Shown: positions 51,920-62,021, numbered from the stretch's first letter. The stretch: DNA of 64,000 nucleotides from Streptomyces griseus subsp. griseus (GCF_000720255.1 NZ_JOJE01000001.1:620001-684000), one strand, 5' to 3'. Made by a program: numbers and translations. Notes: generated from the sequence alone by a model not told the origin.

Positions 51920-52088
51920 TGCGCTCGCCCGGCGGGACGGTCACGCCATGGCCCCCCGCGGGCCCCCGTCCAGATCGGCCACTCCGAGGACGACGCCTCC
52001 CACCGCGGCCCGGACGGCACCTGGCCGCTTTCGTCCCGCGCCCTGTTCCTGCCCTTCGGCGGAGAGACGCCCCGCGCCTCCCAGCCGG

Positions 52089-52730
52089 CTAGGCCATGAA
52101 CGAGCGGATCAACTCCTCTGCCGCACCCAGCAGTTCCACCTCCGCCCGGCTCATCGTCGGGTTGAGCGCGCGGCGGCGCCGGGCCTCGGTCAGGCCCTCC
52201 TCCGTGAGGTCCGACGGGTCGGTGAGGAGGGCCGCCAGCATGGCGCGGGCGGGGTCGGCGTAAGGCTCGTCGGAGAGGGCGACCTGGGCGAGGATGATCG
52301 CGGACATGCCCCAGTCGAGCCCTGGTTCACCCCTCTCGGCGGTGCCCCAGTCGATCACGCGGGGGCCGGTGTCGGTGACGATCACGTTCTCGGGGTGCAG
52401 GTCCAGGTGGATGACGCGGCCGGGGACGGCGTGCAGCCGGCGCAGAAGTCCGGCGAGGACGGTCCCCGCGTCCTCGGCACTCAGGGCGCCCTCCGCGTAC
52501 GCCCCCACCATGGTCGGCCCGTCAAGCCGCTCCATCACCAGGTCCGTACGGGAGTCGGACGGCCGTACCCGGGGCACCGGGTAACCGTGTCCACGTACGT
52601 ACTCCATCAGCGCCCCCTCGGCCGCCGCGTCCCCCCACCCCTCCCGGTCGCGGCGCAGCACCCACGCCTCGTCGATCTCGTACACGTCGGCCGTACGGCC
52701 CGAGCCGAGCAGTCTCCCCGTGGTTGGCAT
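52089..52730 (-). CDS. aminoglycoside-phosphotransferase-like kinase
   Basis: This 213-residue kinase-fold protein is shorter than typical APH enzymes (about 260). It has a glycine-rich start LLGSGRTADVYEI, the catalytic loop HLDLHPENVIV (with the catalytic Asp in the HxDxxxxN pattern) and the metal-binding VIDWGTAERG. The substrate is unknown; related Streptomyces proteins are general phosphotransferases. ATG 52730 gives MPTTGRLLGSG. It is divergent from the B12 riboswitch operon. Confidence 0.9.
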   Translation of the reverse strand: MPTTGRLLGSGRTADVYEIDEAWVLRRDREGWGDAAAEGALMEYVRGHGYPVPRVRPSDSRTDLVMERLDGPTMVGAYAEGALSAEDAGTVLAGLLRRLHAVPGRVIHLDLHPENVIVTDTGPRVIDWGTAERGEPGLDWGMSAIILAQVALSDEPYADPARAMLAALLTDPSDLTEEGLTEARRRRALNPTMSRAEVELLGAAEELIRSFMA

Positions 52731-52785
52731 GATCCGAACCTACCGGCGAGCACGGGCGGCCCTCAGCCGTCTTCCTACCTGCCGG

Positions 52786-52791
52786 TAGAGT
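52786..52791 (+). promoter_or_regulatory. -10 box of the B12 uptake operon
   Basis: TAGAGT lies 8 nt before the start of the cobalamin aptamer, so the riboswitch begins close to the predicted transcript start. The -35 is not clear. Confidence 0.45.
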
Positions 52792-52798
52792 GGCCCGG

Positions 52799-52985
52799 TC
52801 GTCATCACACCCGTACAGGGGGAAGCCGGTGCAAATCCGGCGCTGACCCGCAACCGTGAGCCGTCCGTCCAGGCCGGCGAGCCGGATCGCCCCGCACGGG
52901 ACACATGACCGGCTCACACGTGCGTCGGCACCCGCCGCCGCACGGCACCGTCGAGGTCTACGGAGCCGAGCCGCCGGGGTGTCCC
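52799..52985 (+). ncRNA. cobalamin riboswitch
   Basis: The leader contains the conserved B12 aptamer core, AAGCCGGTGCAAATCCGGC, followed by GCTGACCCGCAACCGTGA, at about 52,822-52,859. The later peripheral helices and a hairpin next to the ribosome site (GTGCTGCCC...GGGCAC) precede the first gene. It binds adenosyl- or hydroxocobalamin and shuts off expression, usually by hiding the ribosome site in Streptomyces. The five genes that follow encode B12 uptake, which agrees with the ligand. The aptamer's outer limits are approximate. Confidence 0.92.
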
Positions 52986-53032
52986 GTGCTGCCCGGCCCG
53001 CTGGGCACAAGGGAGAGAGGCACCCGCCGCTC

Positions 53033-54250
53033 ATGAACGTCCGCCGCAGCGCCGCGGTCCTGGCCGCCACCACCGTGATCGGCGCCGCCGCACCCGCCGT
53101 CGCCGCACCCCCGTCCCCGTCCCCGTCCGTGGCGATACCCTCCGGCCTCTACGGCAGCGCCGACCCGACGTACGACGGTGTCTGGCGCCAGTCCCTCGCT
53201 CTGCTCGCCCAGCACACCGTGGAGGTGAAGCCCGCCGCCAAGGCGGTGGACTGGCTGGCCGGACAGCAGTGCGCGAGCGGCGCGTTCGCCGCCTTCCGCG
53301 CCGACGCCGCGAAGCCGTGCGACCCCAAGGTCGTGGTCGACACCAACAGCACGGCCGCCGCCGCTCAGGCCCTCGCCGCCCTCGGCGGACACGCCACCGC
53401 CGTCGACAAGGCCGTGACCTGGCTGAAGTCCGCCCAGAACACGGACGGCGGCTGGGGCTTCACCCCCGGCGGCCCCAGCGACACCAACTCGACGTCCGTC
53501 GCCGTCGGCGCCCTCGTGGCCGCCGGTGAGAAGCCCGCGGAGGTCACCAAGGGCGGCAAGTCGCCGTACGACCTGCTGGCGAAGTGGTCCATCCCCTGCG
53601 GCGCGGGCGACGGCGGCGCGCTCGCCTACCAGCCCGACAAGAAGGGCAAGCTGGCGGCCAACGCGGACGCTACGGCCGCCGGTGTCCTCGCCGGCGTCGG
53701 CAAGGGTTTCGTGACGACCGCCGGCCAGGCCCCGAAGGACAGCCGCGCCTGCGCCGACTCCGACCGGCAGCTCACCCCCTCGCAGGTCGCGGCCAACGGC
53801 GCCTCCTACCTCGCCGAAGCCACCCAGGGCGGCTTCCTGAAGTCCGTGCTCCCCGGCGCCGAGGACCAGCCCGACTACGGCAACACGGCCGACGCGGTCG
53901 TCTCCCTCGCCGCGCAGGGGTCGACCGCCGCCGCGCGCAAGCCGTACGCCTGGCTGGAGAAGCACGCCACCGCCTGGGCGAAGCAGAGCGGCCCCGCGGC
54001 CTACGCCCAGCTCGTCCTCGCGGCGCACACGCTGGGCACCGACCCACGCGACTTCGGCGGCACGGACCTGGTGAAGCAGCTCAACACGACGGGGCCGGCG
54101 CCGGCGAAGTCCGACGACGCCGCTGAGCAGGCTGCCGAGAAGGACGGCGAGAAGGGCTTCGGCGTCTGGTGGACCGTCGGCGTCCTGTTCGTCGCCGGCA
54201 TCGGCATCGGTTTCCTCCTGAGCGGCCGGAACCGGGGGCGGCAGCCGTGA
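53033..54250 (+). CDS. secreted transcobalamin-like alpha-barrel protein of the B12 uptake operon
   Basis: This 405-residue protein has a Sec signal (about 1-25, ending in AVAAPP). Prenyltransferase/terpene-cyclase-type alpha-barrel repeats follow (AVDWLAGQQCASGAFAAF, AVTWLKSAQNTDGGWGF, AYAWLEKHA), and a C-terminal helix (VWWTVGVLFVAGIGIGFLLSG) anchors it outside the cell. This barrel is the fold of intrinsic factor and transcobalamin. With the B12 riboswitch and ECF transporter it is probably a surface cobalamin-capturing protein. ATG 53033 has GGGAGAGAGG upstream; the next gene overlaps its stop. Confidence 0.88.
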   Translation: MNVRRSAAVLAATTVIGAAAPAVAAPPSPSPSVAIPSGLYGSADPTYDGVWRQSLALLAQHTVEVKPAAKAVDWLAGQQCASGAFAAFRADAAKPCDPKVVVDTNSTAAAAQALAALGGHATAVDKAVTWLKSAQNTDGGWGFTPGGPSDTNSTSVAVGALVAAGEKPAEVTKGGKSPYDLLAKWSIPCGAGDGGALAYQPDKKGKLAANADATAAGVLAGVGKGFVTTAGQAPKDSRACADSDRQLTPSQVAANGASYLAEATQGGFLKSVLPGAEDQPDYGNTADAVVSLAAQGSTAAARKPYAWLEKHATAWAKQSGPAAYAQLVLAAHTLGTDPRDFGGTDLVKQLNTTGPAPAKSDDAAEQAAEKDGEKGFGVWWTVGVLFVAGIGIGFLLSGRNRGRQP

Positions 54251-54879
54251 TCCGCCGCGTTGTGCTGCTGATGGCCACGCTGTCGCTGGCCCTGGCGGCC
54301 GGCACGGTCCAGGCCCAGGCCGCCGGTTACCGCTACTGGTCCTTCTGGGAACGCGACGGCGACCACTGGACCTACGCCACCCAGGGCCCCTCCACCGCCC
54401 GCCCCTCAGACGGCGACGTCCAGGGATTCCGCTTCGCCGTCAGCGCGGACTCCGGCGACGCGACCCGGCCGCGCGGCGAGGCACCCTTCACGGAGATCTG
54501 CGCGAAGACGCCGGCGCGGGACGACCGCAAGCGCGTGGCTCTGGTCATCGACTTCGGCACGACCGCGGACGCCCCTTCGGGCGAGACACCGCCCGCCCCG
54601 CGGACGGCCTGCGCGGTGGTCCGCACGGACGCGACCACGGCGGAGGCCCTCGCCTCGGTGGCCAAGCCCCTGCGCTACGACACGAACGCCCTGTTGTGCG
54701 CGATCGGGGGGTATCCGCGGAAGGGGTGCGGTGAGCAGGTGAGCGGGGCGGTGAAGCCGACGGCGGACGCGAAGAAGTCGCAGGAGGGCGGCGGCCCGTC
54801 CGTCGGCCTCCTCGGCGGCGCGGTGGTGGTCGCGGCACTGGCGGGCGCAGCGGTCTGGCAGGCACGCCGCCGTGCGTAG
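54247..54879 (+). CDS. SCO2322-family protein
   Basis: This 210-residue protein has a signal peptide (VVLLMATLSLALAAGTVQAQA) and a C-terminal helix followed by Arg residues (GGAVVVAALAGAAVWQARRRA), so it is a surface protein held in the membrane. The extracellular part contains four cysteines (EICAKT, RTACAVV, ALLCAIG, RKGCGEQ) and a CxxGGYPxxGC-like region. The family, named after SCO2322, always accompanies the B12 ECF transporter in Streptomyces; its role is unknown, perhaps as partner of the alpha-barrel protein. GTG 54247 overlaps the upstream stop, and the next gene overlaps its end. Confidence 0.85.
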   Translation: MIRRVVLLMATLSLALAAGTVQAQAAGYRYWSFWERDGDHWTYATQGPSTARPSDGDVQGFRFAVSADSGDATRPRGEAPFTEICAKTPARDDRKRVALVIDFGTTADAPSGETPPAPRTACAVVRTDATTAEALASVAKPLRYDTNALLCAIGGYPRKGCGEQVSGAVKPTADAKKSQEGGGPSVGLLGGAVVVAALAGAAVWQARRRA

Positions 54880-56029
54880 CTTCGGCCGGACCGGCATCTC
54901 GACGGAGAGCGGCACCCCGCAAGCGCCGGCCATCGCACCCACCCCCCGACACCAGCGCGCCGCGCAACTCCACCCCGGCGCCTGGTGGCTCTGGTCCCTG
55001 TCCCTCGGCACCGCGGCCACCCGCACCACCAACCCCCTCCTCCTCGCTCTCCTCCTCACCACCTCCGCCTACGTCGTCGCCACCCACCGCGCCCCCACCC
55101 CCACCGCCCGCTCCTACACCGCCTTCCTCAAGCTCGCCCTCGCCGTTCTCCTCATCCGCCTCCTCTTCGCCGTCGTCCTCGGCTCCCCCGTCCCCGGCAC
55201 GCAGGTGATCGTCACCCTCCCCGAAGTCCCCCTCCCCCACTGGGCCCAGGGCATCCGCCTCGGCGGCAGGGTCACCGCCGAAGGCCTCCTCTTCGCGCTG
55301 TACGACGGACTGAAGCTGGCCACCCTCCTCGTCTGCGTGGGCGCGGCGAACGCCCTCGCCAGTCCCACCCGTCTGCTGAAGTCCCTCCCCGGCGCCCTGT
55401 ACGAGATGGGCGTGGCCGTCGTCGTCGCCCTCGCCTTCGCCCCGAACCTCATCGCCGACGTGCAACGCCTGCGCGCCGCCCGCCGCTTGCGCGGCCGCCC
55501 GGACAGGGGCCTGCGCGGACTGCTCCAAGTGGGCCTCCCCGTCCTGGAGGGCGCCCTGGAGCGCTCGGTCGCGCTCGCCGCCGCGATGGACGCGCGCGGT
55601 TACGGCCGCACCGCCGACGTCCCCGCATCCGTCCGCCGTACGACCACCGCCCTGACCCTGGGCGGCCTGCTCGGCGTCTGCGCGGGAACGTACGGTCTGC
55701 TCACCGCCGCGGGCGGCACCTACGGCCTGCCCTTCCTGCTCACCGGGCTCGCCGCCGCCCTCGCGGGCCTGCGCCTCGGAGGTCGGCGTTCCCCGCGCAC
55801 CCGCTACCGTCCGGACGTCTGGAACGTTCGCGCCTGCCTGGTCGCCGCGTCCGGCGTGGCCGTCGCCGCCCTCCTCACCGTCGCCGCCTCCACCGACCCG
55901 ACGGCCCTGCACCCGAGCACCATCCCCCTGGTCGCGCCCTCCCTTCCCCTGTGGCCCGCCGCGGCGGTCCTCCTCGGCCTCCTCCCCGCCTTCCTCGCCC
56001 CCACCCCCACGCCGAAGGAGCCGTCGTGA
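54872..56029 (+). CDS. ECF transporter transmembrane (T) component, CbiQ-like
   Basis: This 385-residue membrane protein has an N-terminal set of helices, coupling-helix motifs DVQRLRAARRLRGRP and MDARGYGRT (the paired Ala-Arg-Gly signatures of EcfT proteins), and further helices at the C-terminus. The T component links the ATPases to the substrate-binding S component. It starts at GTG 54872 within the end of the SCO2322-type gene; its stop overlaps the ATPase start. It is longer than CbiQ because of an extra C-terminal membrane segment. Confidence 0.9.
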   Translation: MRSFGRTGISTESGTPQAPAIAPTPRHQRAAQLHPGAWWLWSLSLGTAATRTTNPLLLALLLTTSAYVVATHRAPTPTARSYTAFLKLALAVLLIRLLFAVVLGSPVPGTQVIVTLPEVPLPHWAQGIRLGGRVTAEGLLFALYDGLKLATLLVCVGAANALASPTRLLKSLPGALYEMGVAVVVALAFAPNLIADVQRLRAARRLRGRPDRGLRGLLQVGLPVLEGALERSVALAAAMDARGYGRTADVPASVRRTTTALTLGGLLGVCAGTYGLLTAAGGTYGLPFLLTGLAAALAGLRLGGRRSPRTRYRPDVWNVRACLVAASGVAVAALLTVAASTDPTALHPSTIPLVAPSLPLWPAAAVLLGLLPAFLAPTPTPKEPS

Positions 56030-57720
56030 TCCGCTTCCAGGACGTCTCCGTGACGTACGACGGAGCCACCGAACCCACCGTCCGCGGCGTCGACTTCGAA
56101 GTGCCGGAGGGTGAACTCGTCCTCCTCGCGGGCCCGTCGGGTGTCGGCAAGTCGACGGTCCTCGGAGCCGTCAGCGGACTCGTCCCGCACTTCACCGGCG
56201 GCACCCTGCGCGGTCGCGTCACGGTCGCCGGCCGGGACACCAGCACCCACAAGCCGCGTGAACTGGCCGACGTGGTGGGGACGGTGGGCCAGGACCCGCT
56301 GTCGCACTTCGTCACCGACACCGTCGAGGACGAACTCGCCTACGGCATGGAGTCGTTGGGGCTGCCGCCCGCGGTCATGCGGCGCCGCGTCGAGGAAACC
56401 CTCGACCTTCTCGGCCTGGCCGATCTCCGGGACCGTCCGATCGCCACCCTCTCCGGTGGCCAGCAGCAGCGCGTCGCGATCGGCTCGGTCCTCACCCCGC
56501 ACCCCAGGGTCCTCGTCCTCGACGAGCCGACGTCGGCCCTGGACCCGGCGGCCGCGGAGGAGGTCCTTGCGGTCGTCCAGCGCCTGGTGCACGACCTCGG
56601 CACGACCGTCCTCATGGCCGAACACCGCCTGGAACGCGTCATCCAGTACGCCGACCAGGTCGCCCTCCTGCCCGGCCCCGGCGAGGCGCCGGTCCTGGGC
56701 AGCCCGGCGGAGGTGATGGCCGTGTCACCGGTGTACCCACCCGTCGTGGGCCTCGGCCGCCTCGCGGGCTGGTCCCCGCTGCCGCTGACGGTCCGCGACG
56801 CCCGGCGGCGGGCGGGTGGCCTGCGGGAGCGACTCGAGGAACGGCAGGGCGACATCGCCTTCGAGGGGCGCGCGGCTGCGACATCGGCCGGACTCTCCGA
56901 GCCGGTGGGCGCCCCGCCCCGTCGCTGGTTCCGACGCGCCCCGAAGGCACAGGACACCCCCCGCTCCCCTGACCCGGCAGAAGTGCGCGCCCTCGCCGTC
57001 CGCCGCGCCCGCGTCCAGGCGCTGCGCCACGTCGACCTCACCGTCACCCCCGGCGAGACGGTCGCCCTCATGGGCCGCAACGGCGCCGGGAAGTCCACTC
57101 TCCTCAACACACTCGTCGGACTCGTCGAGCCGTCCTCCGGGTCCGTGCGCGTGGGCGGCGCCGTCCCCCACCGCACCGCGCCCCGCGACCTCGTCCGCCG
57201 CGTCGGCCTCGCCCCGCAGGAACCACGCGACCTGCTGTACGCCGACACGGTCGCCGCCGAGTGCACGGCGGCCGACCGGGACGCGGGCGCCGACCCCGGC
57301 ACGTGCCGGGCGCTCGTCTCGGACCTGCTCCCCGGCATCACCGACGGCACCCACCCGCGCGACCTCTCCGAGGGCCAGCGCCTCGCGCTCGCGCTGGCCG
57401 TGGTCCTCACCGCGCGCCCGCCCCTCCTCCTCCTGGACGAGCCGACCCGGGGCCTGGACTACGCGGCCAAGTCCCGCCTGGTGACCGTCCTGCGCGAGCT
57501 CGCCGCCGCAGGTCACGCCATCGTCCTGGCCACGCACGACGTCGAACTCGCCGCCGAGCTCGCCCACCGGGTCGTCCTCCTGGCCGACGGCGAGGTGATC
57601 GCCGACGGCCCGACAGCGGAGGTCGTCGTCTCCTCCCCCTCCTTCGCGCCCCAGGTGACGAAGATCCTGGCCCCGCAGCAGTGGCTCACGGTCGCGCAGG
57701 TACGGAGGGCTCTCGCATGA
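56026..57720 (+). CDS. ECF transporter double ATP-binding protein
   Basis: This 564-residue fusion of two ABC ATPases is the EcfA-EcfA' pair in one chain. The first domain has GPSGVGKST, LSGGQQQR and LVLDEPTS; the second has GRNGAGKST, a variant signature LSEGQRLAL and LLLDEPTRG. It powers cobalamin uptake with the T and S components. GTG 56026 overlaps the T-component stop (GTGA), and the S-component ATG overlaps its own stop. Confidence 0.93.
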   Translation: MIRFQDVSVTYDGATEPTVRGVDFEVPEGELVLLAGPSGVGKSTVLGAVSGLVPHFTGGTLRGRVTVAGRDTSTHKPRELADVVGTVGQDPLSHFVTDTVEDELAYGMESLGLPPAVMRRRVEETLDLLGLADLRDRPIATLSGGQQQRVAIGSVLTPHPRVLVLDEPTSALDPAAAEEVLAVVQRLVHDLGTTVLMAEHRLERVIQYADQVALLPGPGEAPVLGSPAEVMAVSPVYPPVVGLGRLAGWSPLPLTVRDARRRAGGLRERLEERQGDIAFEGRAAATSAGLSEPVGAPPRRWFRRAPKAQDTPRSPDPAEVRALAVRRARVQALRHVDLTVTPGETVALMGRNGAGKSTLLNTLVGLVEPSSGSVRVGGAVPHRTAPRDLVRRVGLAPQEPRDLLYADTVAAECTAADRDAGADPGTCRALVSDLLPGITDGTHPRDLSEGQRLALALAVVLTARPPLLLLDEPTRGLDYAAKSRLVTVLRELAAAGHAIVLATHDVELAAELAHRVVLLADGEVIADGPTAEVVVSSPSFAPQVTKILAPQQWLTVAQVRRALA

Positions 57721-58646
57721 GCCCTGAACCTGTACGTCGTCCTGACCCTGTACGTCCTGACCCTGTACGTCCTGACCCTGCGCGGCCTGACCCTGTGAAC
57801 TCTCCCCCCGCACTTCCGACCCGCGCCACCGACCCCCAGGCCCGTGCCGTCCGTCTCGGACCCCGGTCGCTCGCCGCCCTCGTCCTGGTCAGCACGGTCG
57901 GGGTCGTCGCGTTCGGCTGGCCCTTTCTCGCGCCGCCCGCCTCGCAGCTCACCGCGCACGCGCAGGACGCGCCATGGCTTTTCGCGGGTCTGCTGGTCCT
58001 GCTGGTCGCGGTCGTCGGGGCGACGATCTCCGAGTCGGGGCTGGGAGCGAAGGCGGTGGCCATGCTCGGTGTGCTGGCGGCGACGGGGGCGGCCCTGCGT
58101 CCGATCGGCGCGGGCACGGCCGGCATCGAGCCGATGTTCTTCCTGATGGTGCTCAGCGGCCGGGTCCTCGGCCCCGGCTTCGGCTTCGTGCTCGGCTCGG
58201 TCACGATGTTCGCGTCCGCCCTGCTCACGGGCGGGGTGGGCCCGTGGATGCCGTTCCAGATGCTGTCGATGGGCTGGTTCACCATGGGCGCGGGCCTGCT
58301 GCCGGGCGTGGACCGCCTGCGCGGCCGGGCCGAGCTGCTGCTGCTCGCCGGGTACGGCTTCCTGGCCGCCTTCGCCTACGGCACGGCCATGAACATGCAG
58401 GGCTGGCCCTTCATGGACCGCAACGCCTCGTCCATCGCGTTCGACCCGGACGCCACGGTCGCCGCGAACGTGGCCCGTTTCGTCGCGTACTGCCTGGCCA
58501 CGTCCCTCGGCTGGGACCTGGGCCGGGCGGTCGTGACCGTCGTGCTGACCCTCACCCTCGGCCCGGCGGTTCTGAGGGCGCTGCGCCGCGCCACCCGTCG
58601 GGCGGCCTTCGAGACCCAGGTCACTTTCGAGGCCCCCAGGCCGTGA
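57717..58646 (+). CDS. ECF transporter S component (CbrT-like, cobalamin)
   Basis: This 309-residue substrate-binding membrane subunit has six or more helices from about residue 50. An N-terminal cytoplasmic tail is made of RPDPV repeats. In CbrT-type transporters the S component itself binds vitamin B12; membership is suggested by FFLMVLSGRVLGPGFGFVLGSVTMFASALLTGGVGPWMPFQML and the B12 riboswitch at the head of the operon. It is last in the operon, with an ATGA overlap to the ATPase gene. Confidence 0.88.
   Translation: MSPEPVRRPDPVRPDPVRPDPARPDPVNSPPALPTRATDPQARAVRLGPRSLAALVLVSTVGVVAFGWPFLAPPASQLTAHAQDAPWLFAGLLVLLVAVVGATISESGLGAKAVAMLGVLAATGAALRPIGAGTAGIEPMFFLMVLSGRVLGPGFGFVLGSVTMFASALLTGGVGPWMPFQMLSMGWFTMGAGLLPGVDRLRGRAELLLLAGYGFLAAFAYGTAMNMQGWPFMDRNASSIAFDPDATVAANVARFVAYCLATSLGWDLGRAVVTVVLTLTLGPAVLRALRRATRRAAFETQVTFEAPRP
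57738..57797. repeat. four tandem 15-bp repeats encoding RPDPV
   Basis: Four units of CGTCCTGACCCTGTA (the first two exact, the third and fourth slightly changed) encode a repeating Arg-Pro-Asp-Pro-Val tail at the N-terminus of the B12 S component. A partial unit precedes them. Units of 15 bp allow length variation in frame. Confidence 0.9.
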
Positions 58647-58843
58647 ACCGGCCCACATGACGCAGCTCACCTACGAGCCGGGGCCGTACCCGCGACAGCC
58701 TGTCATGCACGCGGACCAAGCCCCTCCGACCTGCGTATTGAGAGCCAGGTCACAAAACTGGGCGTCCGCCCGGATGCGGCCACGACTAGTAAAAGCGGTC
58801 ATTGCGGACATCTTTCGAGCCTGCTTCTGTGGATGACGTCGCA

Positions 58844-58875
58844 CGGCGCCGACAAGCCCACGGGCCTCGGCGCCG
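58844..58875 (+). other. leader hairpin upstream of the transglycosylase gene
   Basis: CGGCGCCG occurs at 58844-58851 and 58868-58875 and pairs with itself, enclosing a small GCCC/GGGC stem (58856-58865). The 292-bp region otherwise holds no gene; TAGTAA at about 58,789 is a possible -10. No known riboswitch was recognised. Confidence 0.5.
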
Positions 58876-58938
58876 ACGCATGTCCGTGACACCCCCGGTG
58901 TCCGCGACGCCCCCCGTCCCCGAAGAAACAGGTTCTCC

Positions 58939-59355
58939 GTGTCCGTCGCTTTCATCCGCCGCGTCGCTTCCCCCAAGAAGGCCCTCACCACCGCCGCCGT
59001 GGCCGCCGCCACCGCCGGTATGGCCCTGACCGCGGCGCCCGCTCACGCGGCCACCACGGCCTCGGCCTCCGAGGCCCGGGCGGTCGCGCACCAGATGATC
59101 CCCGACGCCGCGCAGTACAACGCCTTCTCCAGGATCGTCCAGCACGAGAGCGGCTGGAACGTCAACGCCACCAACGCCTCCTCCGGCGCCTACGGCCTGG
59201 TCCAGGCCCTGCCGGGCTCCAAGATGGCCTCGGCCGGTTCCGACTGGAAGACCAACGCCAAGACGCAGATCAAGTGGGGCCTGGACTACATGAAGTCCCG
59301 CTACGGCAGCCCGGTCGGCGCCTGGAACTTCTGGCAGGCCAACGGCTGGTACTGA
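58939..59355 (+). CDS. secreted SLT-type lytic transglycosylase
   Basis: This 138-residue protein has a Sec signal (about 1-38, ending AAPAHA) and one compact SLT lysozyme-like domain. The catalytic Glu is in IVQHESGWNVNATN, followed by SSGAYGLVQALPGSKM and WGLDYMKSRYGSP. It cleaves peptidoglycan glycan strands outside the cell. The start is GTG 58939. It is a single gene with a structured leader and a strong terminator shared with cyp125. Confidence 0.92.
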   Translation: MSVAFIRRVASPKKALTTAAVAAATAGMALTAAPAHAATTASASEARAVAHQMIPDAAQYNAFSRIVQHESGWNVNATNASSGAYGLVQALPGSKMASAGSDWKTNAKTQIKWGLDYMKSRYGSPVGAWNFWQANGWY

Positions 59356-59377
59356 GCCGGCCGAGCCTCCCCCGCAC

Positions 59378-59420
59378 GTGAAGGCGGCGGCCCTCAATCC
59401 CCCGGGGCCGCCGCCTTCAC
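59378..59420. terminator. bidirectional terminator between transglycosylase and cyp125
   Basis: A perfect 16-bp stem (59378-59393 with 59405-59420) and 11-nt loop lie between the two convergent genes. Confidence 0.9.
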
Positions 59421-59432
59421 TCATGTCACGGG

Positions 59433-60665
59433 TCATGTCGTGACCCGCAGCTCCTTCACCCCGTTGATCCACGCGGACCGCAGCCTGCGCGGATCACTCA
59501 CCAGCCGCAGCCCGGGCATCGCGTCCGCGATCGCGTTGAAGATGAGGTCGATCTCGAGGACGGCGAGGGACTTGCCGAGGCAGTAGTGGGGCCCGCCGCC
59601 ACCGAACCCCAGGTGGGGATTGGGGTCTCGGGTGATGTCGAAGGCGTCCGGGTTCTCGAAGACGTCGGGATCGTGGTTGGCCGAGGCGTAGAAGATCCCG
59701 ACCCGGTCCCCCTTCCTGATCCGCTTTCCCCCGAGCTCGGTGTCCTGGGTCGCCGTCCGCTGGAAGGAGACCACGGGCGTCGCCCACCGCACGATCTCCT
59801 CGGCGGCGGTCGAGGGCCGCTCCCGCTTGTAGAGCTCCCACTGCTCGGGGTGGGTGAGGAAGGCGTGCATCCCGTGGGTGATGGCGTTACGGGTGGTCTC
59901 GTTGCCCGCCACGGCCAGCATCAGCACGAAGAACCCGAACTCGTCGGAACGGAGGCTGCCCTCGTCCTCGGCGGTCACCAGCGTGCTGACGATGTCCTTG
60001 GCCGGGCACTGCTTGCGGTCGGCGGCCATGTTCATGGCGTAGGCGATGAGCTCGGTGGCCGACTCCCGGCCGACCTCCTCGGTGATCGCGTACTCCGGGT
60101 CGTCGTACGCGATCATCTTGTTGGACCAGTCGAAGATCTTGGCCCGGTCGTCCTGAGGGATCCCGATCAGCTCGGCGATGGCCTGGAGGGGCAGCTCACA
60201 GGCGACGGACGTGACGAAGTCGAAGTCGCCGGACTGCGCCCGGGCCCCCGCGACGATGTCGTGCGCCCTCTGCCGCAGCCGCTCCCCCAGCGCCCGGATG
60301 GCCCTCGGCGTGAACACGCGCTGCACGATCTGCCGTACCCGGGTGTGCTCGGGCGGGTCCATGTTCAGCAGGATCAGCCGCTGGGCGTCGATCGCGTCGC
60401 GTTCGATGTGCTCGTTGAAGCGGATGATCGCGGTGTTGAGGGACGACGAGAAGATCTCCGGGTGCGTGGAGACGTACTTGACGTCCGCGTGCCGGGTCAC
60501 GGCCCAGTAGCCCTCGTCCTCGAAGCCGGCCACGTTCCCCGACTGCGGGATCCAGCGGACCGGCTCGGCCCGGCGCAGTTCGGCGAATTCCGGGAGAGGC
60601 ACACGGTGGTGCAGCAGGTCGGGGTCGGTGAAGTCGAACCCGTCGGGCAGCGCTGGACAGGGCAT
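59433..60665 (-). CDS. cyp125: CYP125-type cytochrome P450 (steroid C26/27-monooxygenase)
   Basis: This 410-residue P450 has the I-helix AGNETTRN, the K-helix ExxR in AAEEIVRWATP and the haem loop FGGGGPHYCLGKSLA. Many segments are near-identical to mycobacterial CYP125 as I recall it: DEFGFFVLMLAVAGNETTRNAITHGM, DIDAQR-like LNMDPPEHTR, SCELPLQAIAELIG. CYP125 hydroxylates the terminal side-chain carbon of cholesterol or cholest-4-en-3-one. The gene is divergent from fadA5, as in M. tuberculosis. A CTGACGG motif is 17 bp before its ATG and a KstR-type box lies in the shared region. Confidence 0.9.
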   Translation of the reverse strand: MPCPALPDGFDFTDPDLLHHRVPLPEFAELRRAEPVRWIPQSGNVAGFEDEGYWAVTRHADVKYVSTHPEIFSSSLNTAIIRFNEHIERDAIDAQRLILLNMDPPEHTRVRQIVQRVFTPRAIRALGERLRQRAHDIVAGARAQSGDFDFVTSVACELPLQAIAELIGIPQDDRAKIFDWSNKMIAYDDPEYAITEEVGRESATELIAYAMNMAADRKQCPAKDIVSTLVTAEDEGSLRSDEFGFFVLMLAVAGNETTRNAITHGMHAFLTHPEQWELYKRERPSTAAEEIVRWATPVVSFQRTATQDTELGGKRIRKGDRVGIFYASANHDPDVFENPDAFDITRDPNPHLGFGGGGPHYCLGKSLAVLEIDLIFNAIADAMPGLRLVSDPRRLRSAWINGVKELRVTT

Positions 60666-60681
60666 GGGCAGCTCCAGCCAT

Positions 60682-60696
60682 CTGACGGTCCATCAG
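60682..60696. promoter_or_regulatory. CTGACGGNNYRTCAG motif, site C
   Basis: CTGACGGTCCATCAG lies 17 bp upstream of the cyp125 ATG, between the start codon and the KstR-type box. Confidence 0.65.
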
Positions 60697-60755
60697 AAAC
60701 AGGGGTGCGGTGAAGGTAGTTCAGGAGCCTGAAGCCTGCAAGACCCTTGCGGTGA

Positions 60756-62021
<1,266 letters not shown>

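Noticed and set aside
51920..52099. A plus-strand frame reading VQIGHSEDDASHRGPDGTWPLSSRALFLPFGG before a stop at 52097-52099
   Set aside because: It looks protein-like but has no start codon, no ribosome site and no recognised family, and it overlaps the convergent kinase gene end; it may be a gene remnant but the evidence is too thin to list.
58676..58938. A ydaO-type (c-di-AMP) riboswitch upstream of the SLT transglycosylase, as found before other Streptomyces wall-hydrolase genes
   Set aside because: The conserved ydaO core sequences could not be found; only simple hairpins are present.
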